From an uncultured Bacilli bacterium (GTDB lineage: Bacteria; Bacillota_I; Bacilli_A; RF39; UBA660), in assembly GCA_947629115.1 (NCBI GenBank), contig CANRCL010000001.1, positions 1-39,412 on the forward strand: DNA of 39,412 bases, given 5' to 3'. Position 1 is the stretch's first letter. Each line of letters opens with the position of its first letter. Position numbers and translations under genes: made by a program. The notes beneath the pieces are model-generated. The model had not been told where the DNA came from. It made no database searches and saw only the letters and a list, made by a program, of their open reading frames with translations. This document shows positions 32,006 through 39,042 of this stretch, in pieces.

Positions 32006-33032
32006 ACTTCATACCTCTTTTAATTTCTAATTTATTTTTAATATTTTCTTTTTTATTTTTATTATCCCTTTTGGGCTTTTTATCTTCAGATAATTTTTTA
32101 AAAATAAATGTTTGAATTGCTATAAATGCATAAGTTATAATCCAATAAAATGATAATGCCGTTGATAATGAGAAAGATGTCATAACTATCATTACTACCA
32201 TAATATTTGTTGTCATATTCATTTGACTTTGCATTTCTTTAGAATTATTCATTGCCCCAGTAGAACGCATTGAATATTTGAAAGAAAAATACGTTGAGGC
32301 AGCGATTAAAATAATTAATATGATATATTGATATTTACCATTAGATAATCCTACATAAGGAGTCATTCCTAAATTAAAACCTAATAATTTATCTTCAAAT
32401 ATAGCTGGTACACGATTAATTGCTTGTAAGAAAGCAAAGAAGATTGGAAGTTGTAAGAAAGATACTAAACAACCACTCATTGGTTTAATATCATATTTTT
32501 TATAAACATTCATCATTTCTTGACTTTTCATCATCATAGAGTCACGGTCTTCTCGACCCCGATATTTAAATTCAATCTTTTGCATTTCATTTTGTACTTT
32601 TTGCATATTTTTACTTTGCTTATGAGTTTTATAAGAAAATGGTAATAATATAAGTCTAATGGCTAAACCAACAATAATTAATGATATACCCATATTACCA
32701 ACAAGTTTACCTAATAATAAGATTAAATAGGCTAAAGGTTTTACAAAAAGAAATTCCCAAATACCTGATGATTTATTAGAATTTATTTTAAAATTATCAC
32801 AACTTGGTAATTTATCAAATTTTACTTTTAATTCATCCCCATATTGTTCATATAATTTATATAATTCAGAATCAGATTCTGGTTTACATAATATATTGTT
32901 GGGTAAATTTTGGCCAGTGGCTTCATATTTAACTATTTCATTTTTATCATTTCTAATATAATCTTTAGCACCACAACCACTAGTTAATAATACGACACCA
33001 ATTAATAATCCTGCTAAAATTTTATTTTTCAT
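31989..33032 (-). CDS. yidC: Membrane protein insertase YidC (lipoprotein form)
   Basis: Inserts and folds membrane proteins, with or without SecYEG. The 347-residue protein begins with a lipoprotein signal, LAGLLIGVVLLTSGCGAK, with the lipobox cysteine at 20. The insertase core follows: a first helix near 90-125 (LAYLILLLGKLVGNMGISLII), the charged cytoplasmic loop, PMSGCLVSFLQLPIFFAFLQAINR and two C-terminal helices, then a Lys-rich tail that would contact ribosomes. The substrate-groove Arg is probably R125 or R134 (AIRLILLPFS, near 124). It is the SpoIIIJ/YidC1 position, after rnpA (11-base overlap) and before jag. Ribosome binding site AAAGGAG. Confidence 0.96.
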   Translation of the reverse strand: MKNKILAGLLIGVVLLTSGCGAKDYIRNDKNEIVKYEATGQNLPNNILCKPESDSELYKLYEQYGDELKVKFDKLPSCDNFKINSNKSSGIWEFLFVKPLAYLILLLGKLVGNMGISLIIVGLAIRLILLPFSYKTHKQSKNMQKVQNEMQKIEFKYRGREDRDSMMMKSQEMMNVYKKYDIKPMSGCLVSFLQLPIFFAFLQAINRVPAIFEDKLLGFNLGMTPYVGLSNGKYQYIILIILIAASTYFSFKYSMRSTGAMNNSKEMQSQMNMTTNIMVVMIVMTSFSLSTALSFYWIITYAFIAIQTFIFKKLSEDKKPKRDNKNKKENIKNKLEIKRGMKYGNNN

Positions 33033-33366
33033 AGTTTTCTCCTTTATTACTTAATAAATTAATCAATTCTTGTTCCATTTGCTCAAAACTTAAATTAATA
33101 ATCTCTCTTTTACATATTATAATATAATTGTGAAAATTTGGAAATAATTTAATATTTTTATCAATAATATTTCGTATTTGTCTTTTAATTTTATTTCTTA
33201 CCACAGCATTACCAACTTTTGTTCCAACGGCAATTCCATAATTATTTTTTATAAAATCTTTTGACATACTATAAATTACAAAATAATTATTTTTCTTTTT
33301 AGTTCCTTCTGCGATTATTTTATTAAATAATATATTACTTTTGACGATATCTCTTTTTTTCATCAT
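33022..33366 (-). CDS. rnpA: Ribonuclease P protein component
   Basis: Protein subunit of RNase P, which trims tRNA 5' leaders. The 114-residue protein has the family's N-terminal RDIVKSNILFNKII segment and the RNR-like signature NAVVRNKIKRQIRNI (47-61), in which the basic residues contact RNA. Two adjacent ATGs (33366 and 33363) are possible starts. No ribosome binding site precedes them; instead the T-run of a terminator-like hairpin ends 2 nt upstream. Expression is therefore likely to be low compared with rpmH, which fits the very different amounts of L34 and RNase P needed. Confidence 0.95.
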   Translation of the reverse strand: MMKKRDIVKSNILFNKIIAEGTKKKNNYFVIYSMSKDFIKNNYGIAVGTKVGNAVVRNKIKRQIRNIIDKNIKLFPNFHNYIIICKREIINLSFEQMEQELINLLSNKGENYEK

Positions 33367-33406
33367 TAAAAAAATCCGTAAGAAACTATTTTGTTAATTC
33401 CTTACG
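33367..33406 (-). terminator. Attenuating terminator hairpin between rpmH and rnpA
   Basis: CGTAAGGAA (33398-33406) / TTTCTTACG (33377-33385) is a 9-bp stem with one G-U pair and a 12-nt loop, followed by GATTTTTTT. The left arm lies within the last codons of rpmH and the T-run touches the rnpA start. It probably terminates part of the transcripts, letting some continue into rnpA-yidC-jag. Confidence 0.7.
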
Positions 33407-33508
33407 ACCTTTTCTACGACGATTATTAATAATCTTTGTTCCTTTACGAGCAAAGAAGCCGTGTTTTTTAGCCTTTTTACGATTATTTGGTTGATAGGTT
33501 CTTTTCAT
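33386..33508 (-). CDS. rpmH: 50S ribosomal protein L34
   Basis: A 40-residue, strongly basic protein beginning [21 protein letters not shown], the L34 signature, and ending [11 protein letters not shown]. Compared with the common 44-residue form, four residues are missing in the middle, between KGTK and the NRRRKGR block, where others have NGRK(V/I)L. A strong AAGGAGAAAGAGG site precedes the ATG and a perfect promoter lies about 35 nt upstream. It leads the conserved rpmH-rnpA-yidC-jag unit beside the origin. Confidence 0.96.
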   Translation of the reverse strand: MKRTYQPNNRKKAKKHGFFARKGTKIINNRRRKGRKELTK

Positions 33509-33541
33509 ACTTGTTCCACCTCTTTCTCCTTAAGCGCCCTT

Positions 33542-33571
33542 ATTATAATATTTTTAAGGTTGCTATGTCAA
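33542..33571 (-). promoter_or_regulatory. Strong promoter of rpmH
   Basis: Perfect TTGACA (33566-33571) and perfect TATAAT (33542-33547) with an 18-nt spacer, reading into rpmH. Confidence 0.85.
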
Positions 33572-33599
33572 GAAATATCGCATTACTTAACTAGTTTAT

Positions 33600-34256
33600 C
33601 TATTTATCTTTTGTTCTTTTTAATGTTGGTTCTTTTTGTAAAATAACATCATTATTTAAAATCTTATTATCAGTATCTTGTGTTTTGGCTAAAACTAATT
33701 CTATTTGCTTTTTAATTAAATTTATTTCTTCATTTAAAGTATCAATAATACTTTGTTTTTTAGCATAATCATCTTGAATTAATTGTTTTTCTTTCGTTAA
33801 ACTTTCTAATTTTTCTCTAGTTTTAGTTAATTCTTCTTCTATTTCATTAACATCTTTGTCTTCTTTAATATCTTCTAAATAACTTGTCTTACATAATTTT
33901 AAACCATAAGAATTAAAAAGGATTAAACAACCTAAAATAATAGAAGATAAAAGAGGATTTATTCCATTAGTAATACCATTTGATATAAGGGCTATTTCAC
34001 TAAGTATGCTGACTATACTATAAGGTATATCATAAGATAAGAATATTTTATAGTTATTACTTTTTATATCTTCTTTTAACAAATTAATAGTATATTCTAA
34101 AATTTCAATATAAGCTCTAGACACTAAAATTTCATTTTCTTTAATCATTAAATCACTTTTTGCTTCTTCTTGTTCTTGTTTTAAATTTTCTTGTTCCGCA
34201 ACTTTTTGATTAAACACTTCATATAAAGGTTTTAATTCTTCAGCATATTTATTCAT
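33600..34256 (-). CDS. Coiled-coil membrane protein next to oriC, function unknown
   Basis: A 218-residue protein with an N-terminal coiled coil (about 5-65, rich in Glu/Lys/Leu), a hydrophobic central region holding two short membrane segments (about 80-95 and 105-122, PLLSSIILGCLILFNSYGL) and a second coiled coil (about 140-195, EIEEELTKTREKLESLTKEK) ending in a Lys-rich tail. I do not recognise a family. Two coiled coils around a membrane hairpin would put both arms in the cytoplasm. The ATG at 34256 has GGTGGTAAAG upstream; an in-frame ATG at 34268 overlaps that site. It has its own promoter and lies between rpmH and oriC, where Bacillus has no gene, so a role near the origin is possible but unproven. 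Confidence 0.7.
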   Translation of the reverse strand: MNKYAEELKPLYEVFNQKVAEQENLKQEQEEAKSDLMIKENEILVSRAYIEILEYTINLLKEDIKSNNYKIFLSYDIPYSIVSILSEIALISNGITNGINPLLSSIILGCLILFNSYGLKLCKTSYLEDIKEDKDVNEIEEELTKTREKLESLTKEKQLIQDDYAKKQSIIDTLNEEINLIKKQIELVLAKTQDTDNKILNNDVILQKEPTLKRTKDK

Positions 34257-34310
34257 CTTTACCACCATTACAAATATTTTATTATTTGCGTTCTTTCTTT
34301 GTAATTAAAT

Positions 34311-34339
34311 ATTATATTTTAGTTATATTGATATTTCAA
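34311..34339 (-). promoter_or_regulatory. Promoter of the oriC-proximal coiled-coil gene
   Basis: -35 TTGAAA (34334-34339), 17-nt spacer, perfect -10 TATAAT (34311-34316). Confidence 0.6.
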
Positions 34340-34670
34340 GTAAAATTAAACTTTAAAATAACTTTTCAACATTATTCAACAATAATTTTAAAATATTTTT
34401 GAAACAACTCATATATTTGTTAAGAAAATGTTAATAAAAATGGCTTATAAACCTAGGTTAGACCGATATTTATTAAGTTATCAACACTTTCAACATTTAT
34501 TAATTTGAATATTTTAGTTTAAATGTTTAAAAGTTAATAATATTTTGTTGATATTGTTGAAAACTTTTTGTATCATATATTTTAGCAAGAAAAATAGTGT
34601 TGATAATTTGTGAATAATTTTAGTTTTTGATTTTTTTTCTTGTAATAAAAATCTATTTAAGTTAAAATGA
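34340..34670. other. Replication origin (oriC), upstream DnaA-box cluster and AT-rich unwinding region
   Basis: Gene orientation switches here from minus to plus. DnaA-box-like 9-mers: TTATCAACA at 34478-34486 (plus) and 34598-34606 (minus), TTATTCACA at 34609-34617 (minus), plus weaker ATATCAACA (34546-34554, minus) and TTTTCAACA (34363-34371 plus, 34555-34563 minus). After the last boxes comes a T-rich tract (34618-34645) suited to unwinding. The consensus here seems to be TTATCAACA rather than TTATCCACA. No gene fits in this stretch. Together with the cluster after dnaA it makes a bipartite origin like that of Bacillus. Confidence 0.85.
34640..34668 (+). promoter_or_regulatory. Probable dnaA promoter
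   Basis: -35 TTGTAA (34640-34645), 17-nt spacer, -10 TAAAAT (34663-34668). Its position just after the DnaA boxes would allow repression by DnaA. Confidence 0.5.
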
Positions 34671-34702
34671 AATTGGGATATGTTTGATTGTGGGGTGAGG
34701 TA

Positions 34703-36070
34703 TTGAAAACACAAGAAATTTTTCAGCAATTTTTAAAATTAATTGCTGACGCAGTTAGTCCAAGTACTTATTCAATTTGGTTTAATGATTTAGAAGCAAT
34801 AAGTATGGATGATAATAAAATAATGATTAAAGTACCTCTTCAAGCACACAAACAGATACTTGGGGTCACGTACCTTGAATTAATGGAAGATAAAATTAAT
34901 GAAATAACTGATAGAAATTATAAATTTGAATTTTATACCCAAGATGATTTAGATGAATTAAATACTCCACAAGAAATAACTAATCAAAATATAGATATTG
35001 TAAGTAATCCAAATGAAGAAAAATGGATAACAAATTTAAATCCTAACTTAAACTTTGATAATTATGTTGTTGGAGAATCTAATAGATTAGCGTTTATTTC
35101 CGCGATGAATGTTGCTCAATCTCCAGGAACTATTCGTAATCCCTTATTTATATATGGACGAAGTGGAATTGGTAAAACGCATTTAATGCATGCGATTGGT
35201 AATTATATAACTGAACATTCTAATAAAAAAGTATTATATACAACAAGTAATGATTTTCGAGATGAATATACAGGAATATCTAAAATAGAAAAGGGTGCTG
35301 AAGCATTAGAATACGCTAATAAATTTAAAGCCAAATATCGAAATGTTGATGTCTTAATCGTTGATGATATTCAATTCCTAGTAGGGGCAGAATTAACGCA
35401 ACAAGAATTTTTTCAAACTTTTGAAACTTTGCATCAGGCAAATAAACAAATAATTATTTCCAGTGATAGAAGTCCCGATGATTTAAAGAAAATAGAAGAG
35501 AGATTAAAAAGTCGATTTAAATGGGGATTACCTGTTGATATTTATCCTCCAGATTTTGAACTTCGGTGTGAAATTATTAAACAAAAATTACAAAATACAA
35601 GTATTAAAGATAAAGTAAATAGAGATGTTATTGAATATATTGCTAATGCTTGTCCAAATGATGTAAGACATATTGAGGGAACAATTAATAGATTACTGGC
35701 TTATACCGCAATGATGGTTCCAGAAGTTATTACTTTAGATTTTGCCATTGAAGCCATAAAAGATTATGTAAGTATTAATATTTATCAAGAAAATACAATA
35801 CCTCATATTCAACAAGTAGTAGCGGATTTCTTTAAAATAACAGTTGATGACTTAAAAAGTAAGAGAAGAAGTAATAATATTGCTAAACCAAGACATATTG
35901 CAATGTACTTATGCCGAATTGAAACAGAAGAGAATTTAGCCAGAATTGGAGCCGAATTTGGTGGTCGAGACCATTCAACAGTAGTAGCCAGTTGTGAAAG
36001 AGTAAAAGATGATTTAAAAAATAACTCTAATTTAGATAATATTATTAAAGAAATAAAATCAAAGTTATAA
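34703..36070 (+). CDS. dnaA: Chromosomal replication initiator DnaA
   Basis: Binds DnaA boxes at oriC, oligomerises with ATP and opens the duplex. The 455-residue protein has domain I (QEIFQQFLKLIADAVSPSTYSIWF), a short variable linker, the AAA+ domain with Walker A GRSGIGKT and Walker B VLIVDDIQFL, and domain IV with the DNA-binding signature GAEFGGRDHSTVV near the end. I place the start at the TTG at 34703, preceded by GGGGTGAGG; the frame runs five codons further upstream to another TTG, but those codons overlap that site, and no in-frame ATG exists. The linker domain II is short for a Bacillus-type DnaA. Confidence 0.97.
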   Translation: MKTQEIFQQFLKLIADAVSPSTYSIWFNDLEAISMDDNKIMIKVPLQAHKQILGVTYLELMEDKINEITDRNYKFEFYTQDDLDELNTPQEITNQNIDIVSNPNEEKWITNLNPNLNFDNYVVGESNRLAFISAMNVAQSPGTIRNPLFIYGRSGIGKTHLMHAIGNYITEHSNKKVLYTTSNDFRDEYTGISKIEKGAEALEYANKFKAKYRNVDVLIVDDIQFLVGAELTQQEFFQTFETLHQANKQIIISSDRSPDDLKKIEERLKSRFKWGLPVDIYPPDFELRCEIIKQKLQNTSIKDKVNRDVIEYIANACPNDVRHIEGTINRLLAYTAMMVPEVITLDFAIEAIKDYVSINIYQENTIPHIQQVVADFFKITVDDLKSKRRSNNIAKPRHIAMYLCRIETEENLARIGAEFGGRDHSTVVASCERVKDDLKNNSNLDNIIKEIKSKL

Positions 36071-36073
36071 TGA

Positions 36074-36142
36074 TGTGGAAAACTAATAAGTTATCAACAC
36101 TAAAAATTCTAGATAAAATCGAGAAAGAATTAGTTATCAACA
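36074..36142. other. Second DnaA-box cluster between dnaA and dnaN
   Basis: TTATCAACA at 36091-36099 and 36134-36142 (plus strand), identical to the boxes upstream of dnaA, and TTTTCCACA at 36074-36082 (minus strand). This completes a bipartite origin around dnaA. Confidence 0.75.
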
Positions 36143-36158
36143 TTTTTAACTCTATAAT
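36130..36158 (+). promoter_or_regulatory. Probable dnaN promoter overlapping a DnaA box
   Basis: Perfect -10 TATAAT (36153-36158); the -35 position (36130-36135, TTAGTT) is weak and overlaps the DnaA box at 36134-36142, so DnaA could modulate dnaN expression. Confidence 0.45.
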
Positions 36159-36203
36159 AAAAAACATTAATTATTAATAATAAAAAAGAAAGAAGGAGAT
36201 TAT

Positions 36204-37322
36204 ATGAAATTTGTTATTGATAAAAATATTTTATTAGAGGCTCTTACTAATGTATCAAGAGCCATAGGACTTAGAACAACTATTCCTATATTAAATGGTA
36301 TTAAATTTGATTTAACTAACAATGGATTAAGTTTAATGGCAAGTGATTCAGAATTAACAATAAGAATTGTTATTGATGAAAAAGATATTAAAAAAATTGA
36401 AAAAACTGGAAGTATGATTATTCAAAGTAAATATATATTAGAAATAATTAGAAAAATGCCATCTGATATTATATCTTTTGAAGCCGAAGATAGTAGTAAA
36501 ATTAAAATTTATACTGAAAATAATGAATATAATTTAAATTGTTATGATATTAATGATTATCCACATATTAGTTTAGAAGAATCAAAAGAACCAATTAGTA
36601 TTAAATCTGATGTCTTAAAAGAAATTATTAATGAAACTTCTTTTGCAGTATCAACTCAAGAAGTAAGACCATTATTAACTGGTATTAACTTAAAAATTCT
36701 TGGTGATAATCTTGAATGTATTGCCACCGATTCTTATCGTTTAGCCAAAAAGAATGTTAAATTAGATAATATGGTTAATAATCAAATTAATATTGTAATA
36801 CCAGGTAAAAGTATTAATGAATTAGAAAAGATGTTATCTGGTGAAGAAGAAGTTATTATGCATATTTTTAGTAATAAAATTTTATTTAAATATAAAAATA
36901 TTGAATTCCAAACTAATTTATTAAGTGGAACTTATCCAGATACTAATCATTTTATTCCATCAGAATTTGCTTATATGATAAATTTAGATTTAAGAGCCTT
37001 TAATGATGCCGTAGATAGAGCGTCTTTGCTTGCTCAAAGTAAAGATAAAAATATTGTTAGAGTATTTATTGAAGATAAACAAATGATTATTTCATCTAGT
37101 GCTAGTGAAATAGGTAAAACAGAAGAAAAATTAAGTATTGAATGTAGTAATAAAGAAAAATTAGAAATTGCCTTTTCTTCTCGCTATATGATGGAAGCCT
37201 TAAAAGTTATAAAAGATGATAATATATTATTATTAATAAATAGTGATGATAAACCTATTTTAATAAAATCTGTAAAAGATGATTCTTTAATTGAATTAAT
37301 TTTACCAGTCAAAACATATTAA
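36204..37322 (+). CDS. dnaN: DNA polymerase III beta subunit (sliding clamp)
   Basis: Forms the ring that holds polymerase on DNA. The 372-residue protein has the three-domain clamp layout: MKFVIDKNILLEALTNVSRAI, GLSLMASDSELTIR in domain 1, LTGINLKILGDNLECIATDSYRLAKK in domain 2 and the C-terminal LINSDDKPILIKS...ELILPVKTY end that forms the peptide-binding pocket. Ribosome binding site AGAAGGAG. It follows dnaA by 133 nt and is followed by the Noc-binding site and a terminator. Confidence 0.97.
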   Translation: MKFVIDKNILLEALTNVSRAIGLRTTIPILNGIKFDLTNNGLSLMASDSELTIRIVIDEKDIKKIEKTGSMIIQSKYILEIIRKMPSDIISFEAEDSSKIKIYTENNEYNLNCYDINDYPHISLEESKEPISIKSDVLKEIINETSFAVSTQEVRPLLTGINLKILGDNLECIATDSYRLAKKNVKLDNMVNNQINIVIPGKSINELEKMLSGEEEVIMHIFSNKILFKYKNIEFQTNLLSGTYPDTNHFIPSEFAYMINLDLRAFNDAVDRASLLAQSKDKNIVRVFIEDKQMIISSSASEIGKTEEKLSIECSNKEKLEIAFSSRYMMEALKVIKDDNILLLINSDDKPILIKSVKDDSLIELILPVKTY

Positions 37323-37335
37323 AAATCAAAAAAAA

Positions 37336-37351
37336 TATTTCCCGGGAAATA
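37336..37351. promoter_or_regulatory. Noc-binding site (NBS), perfect 16-bp palindrome
   Basis: TATTTCCCGGGAAATA matches exactly the Noc-binding sequence known from B. subtilis. It stands out by its CCCGGG core in a very AT-rich background. A Noc-type protein is encoded at 26108-27337. It overlaps the left arm of the dnaN terminator. Confidence 0.88.
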
Positions 37352-37374
37352 ATTCGACAAATTATTTCCTTTTA
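37344..37374 (+). terminator. Rho-independent terminator of dnaN
   Basis: GGAAATAATT (37345-37354) / AATTATTTCC (37360-37369), 10-bp perfect stem with a 5-nt loop, extended by a G-U pair, then TTTTAA. Its left arm shares bases with the Noc-binding palindrome. Confidence 0.7.
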
Positions 37375-37377
37375 ATA

Positions 37378-37386
37378 TGCTATACT
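37378..37386 (+). promoter_or_regulatory. Probable promoter of the ComK-like gene (extended -10)
   Basis: TGCTATACT: extended -10 with TG and TATACT (37381-37386). The region where a -35 would lie is the terminator stem; no good hexamer is seen. Confidence 0.4.
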
Positions 37387-37410
37387 AAATCCTAATTTCA
37401 GGAGGGAAAT

Positions 37411-37860
37411 ATGGATAATTACATAATCAATGAAAATACAGTAGCAGTTTTAAAAAAAGATAATAAGACTATAATTTATGATGTTGAAAACCAAAGAGTT
37501 ATCAACAAAAGTATTAAAAGTGTTTTAAATATGAATTGTAGTTTTTATGGTAGTAGTTTATCAGGAAGAATAAAAAGTGCTTCCAAAATATTGAATATAA
37601 AGTATAAAGTACCGATAGTTATTAATGAAAATAATTTAATTTTAATGCAATTAAAATCTTTAAGAAGTATAGATACAATATTACTTGTAAGTAATAAAGT
37701 TATTAAATATGAAGAAAGAGATTCTAAATTAGTAGTATATACAGTAAATAATTATAAATTTGTTTTAAATATTTCTAAAAATAGTTTTGAAAAAATGTTA
37801 TTAAATTCTTTTCTTTTAAATAATGTTTTAAAATGGCAAAAAAGTGTAAATTTTGTTTAA
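37411..37860 (+). CDS. ComK-family protein (competence transcription factor homologue)
   Basis: A 149-residue protein that aligns with ComK through most of its length: an N-terminal YIINENTVAVL, then NCSFYGSSLSGRIKSASKIL (42-61) matching ComK's SCRFFGSSYAGRKAGTYEVT, then KVPIVINENNLILMQL matching KPPIMVDPSNQIFLFPT, and KFVLNISKNSFEKMLLNSFLL matching the MELPISYNSFENQVYRTAWL block. It stops about 40 residues short of B. subtilis ComK, lacking the C-terminal region important for activation and degradation. ComK binds A/T-rich boxes and switches on DNA-uptake genes. It has a very strong AGGAGGG site and its own promoter. It occupies the dnaN-recF gap where Bacillus has the small S4-domain gene. 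It could regulate competence or be a stripped-down paralogue. Confidence 0.8.
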   Translation: MDNYIINENTVAVLKKDNKTIIYDVENQRVINKSIKSVLNMNCSFYGSSLSGRIKSASKILNIKYKVPIVINENNLILMQLKSLRSIDTILLVSNKVIKYEERDSKLVVYTVNNYKFVLNISKNSFEKMLLNSFLLNNVLKWQKSVNFV

Positions 37861-37875
37861 AACAGACTTATTTTG

Positions 37876-37884
37876 TGATATAAT
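37876..37884 (+). promoter_or_regulatory. Probable recF-gyrB promoter (extended -10)
   Basis: TGATATAAT: TG plus perfect -10 TATAAT (37879-37884), 16 nt after the ComK-like stop; the -35 is weak. A leader of about 60 nt would precede recF. Confidence 0.5.
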
Positions 37885-37950
37885 TATATTTAGGTATAGG
37901 AGTACTTAAATACCAGTTTTATTAAAATTTGAAGAAAAGAAAGGTCTATT

Positions 37951-39042
37951 ATGAAAATTAAGTCATTGAAACTCCATAATTTTCGCAATTATGAACAACT
38001 ACAACTGACATTTGGTGATAATTTAAATATTATTTATGGAGATAATGGAGTAGGGAAGACCAATTTAGTTGAGGCAATATATGTTTTATCTTTAACTAAA
38101 TCATTTCGGATTAATGATGATAAAAAGTTAATTAAAACTTGCGAAAATAGTACGAAAATAGAAGGAAGTGTGGAAGTAAATACAACAAATGATTATCAAG
38201 TAATTATAAATAAAGATGGAAAAAAGGTAAAAATTGATAATAATTTAATTTCTCGTTTAAGTGAATACATATCTAATATCAATATTATATTATTAGAACC
38301 CGAAGAACAGATAATTTTTACATCATCACCGGCTAGTAGAAGAAAACTTTTAAATATTGAAATTAGTCAATTAGAAAAAGATTATATTATTTATTTAAAT
38401 AATTATAATAAGATATTAAAACAAAGAAATTTTTATTTAAGAGAACTATATATTAATGGCAATGCTAGTAAAGATTATTTAGATATTTTATCTAAAAAAT
38501 TAGTTGAATATGGTTTAAAAATATATGAAATGCGGGCTAGATTTATTGAAAATATTAATAAATATATTAAAGATAAATATATAAGTATTTTTGAAGTAGG
38601 GGAGTTAGTTATTAAATATAATTCGGATTATAAAAATAAAAGTATTGATGAAATAATGAATAATTATCGTAAAAATTATAATAAAGAAGTGACTATTGGG
38701 AAAACATTGTTAGGAATTCATCACGATGATATAGTCTTTTTATTAGATAATAAAGATATAGGTGAATGGGGGAGTAATGGTCAAAAGAAAAATGCGATTT
38801 TTGCCTTTAAACTAGCGGAAATTGAAGTATTTAAAGAAATTAAAGGAAATTATCCAATTCTTATATTAGATGATTTATTTAGTGCTTTAGATAAGAAAAA
38901 AATAAAAAATATTGTTAGTTTACTTAACAATGATATTCAAACGTTTATTACAACAACTGAATTAAATAAAATAAATAAAAAATTATTAAATAATGCTAAA
39001 GTATTTAATATTAAAGGAAATATAGTTAGGGAGGTAGTATAA
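37951..39042 (+). CDS. recF: DNA replication and repair protein RecF
   Basis: An SMC-like ATPase that helps load RecA at single-strand gaps. The 363-residue protein begins [17 protein letters not shown], has Walker [11 protein letters not shown] (30-39), a helical arm region and, near the end, the signature WGSNGQKK followed by Walker [15 protein letters not shown]. Full length. Ribosome binding site AAAGGTC. Its TAA overlaps the gyrB ATG by one base (TAATG). Confidence 0.96.
   Translation: MKIKSLKLHNFRNYEQLQLTFGDNLNIIYGDNGVGKTNLVEAIYVLSLTKSFRINDDKKLIKTCENSTKIEGSVEVNTTNDYQVIINKDGKKVKIDNNLISRLSEYISNINIILLEPEEQIIFTSSPASRRKLLNIEISQLEKDYIIYLNNYNKILKQRNFYLRELYINGNASKDYLDILSKKLVEYGLKIYEMRARFIENINKYIKDKYISIFEVGELVIKYNSDYKNKSIDEIMNNYRKNYNKEVTIGKTLLGIHHDDIVFLLDNKDIGEWGSNGQKKNAIFAFKLAEIEVFKEIKGNYPILILDDLFSALDKKKIKNIVSLLNNDIQTFITTTELNKINKKLLNNAKVFNIKGNIVREVV

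Noticed and set aside
34514..34729. Minus-strand open frame of 71 codons across oriC
   Set aside because: It runs through DnaA boxes and the dnaA promoter and start, with no ribosome binding site. AT-rich DNA with few stops by chance.
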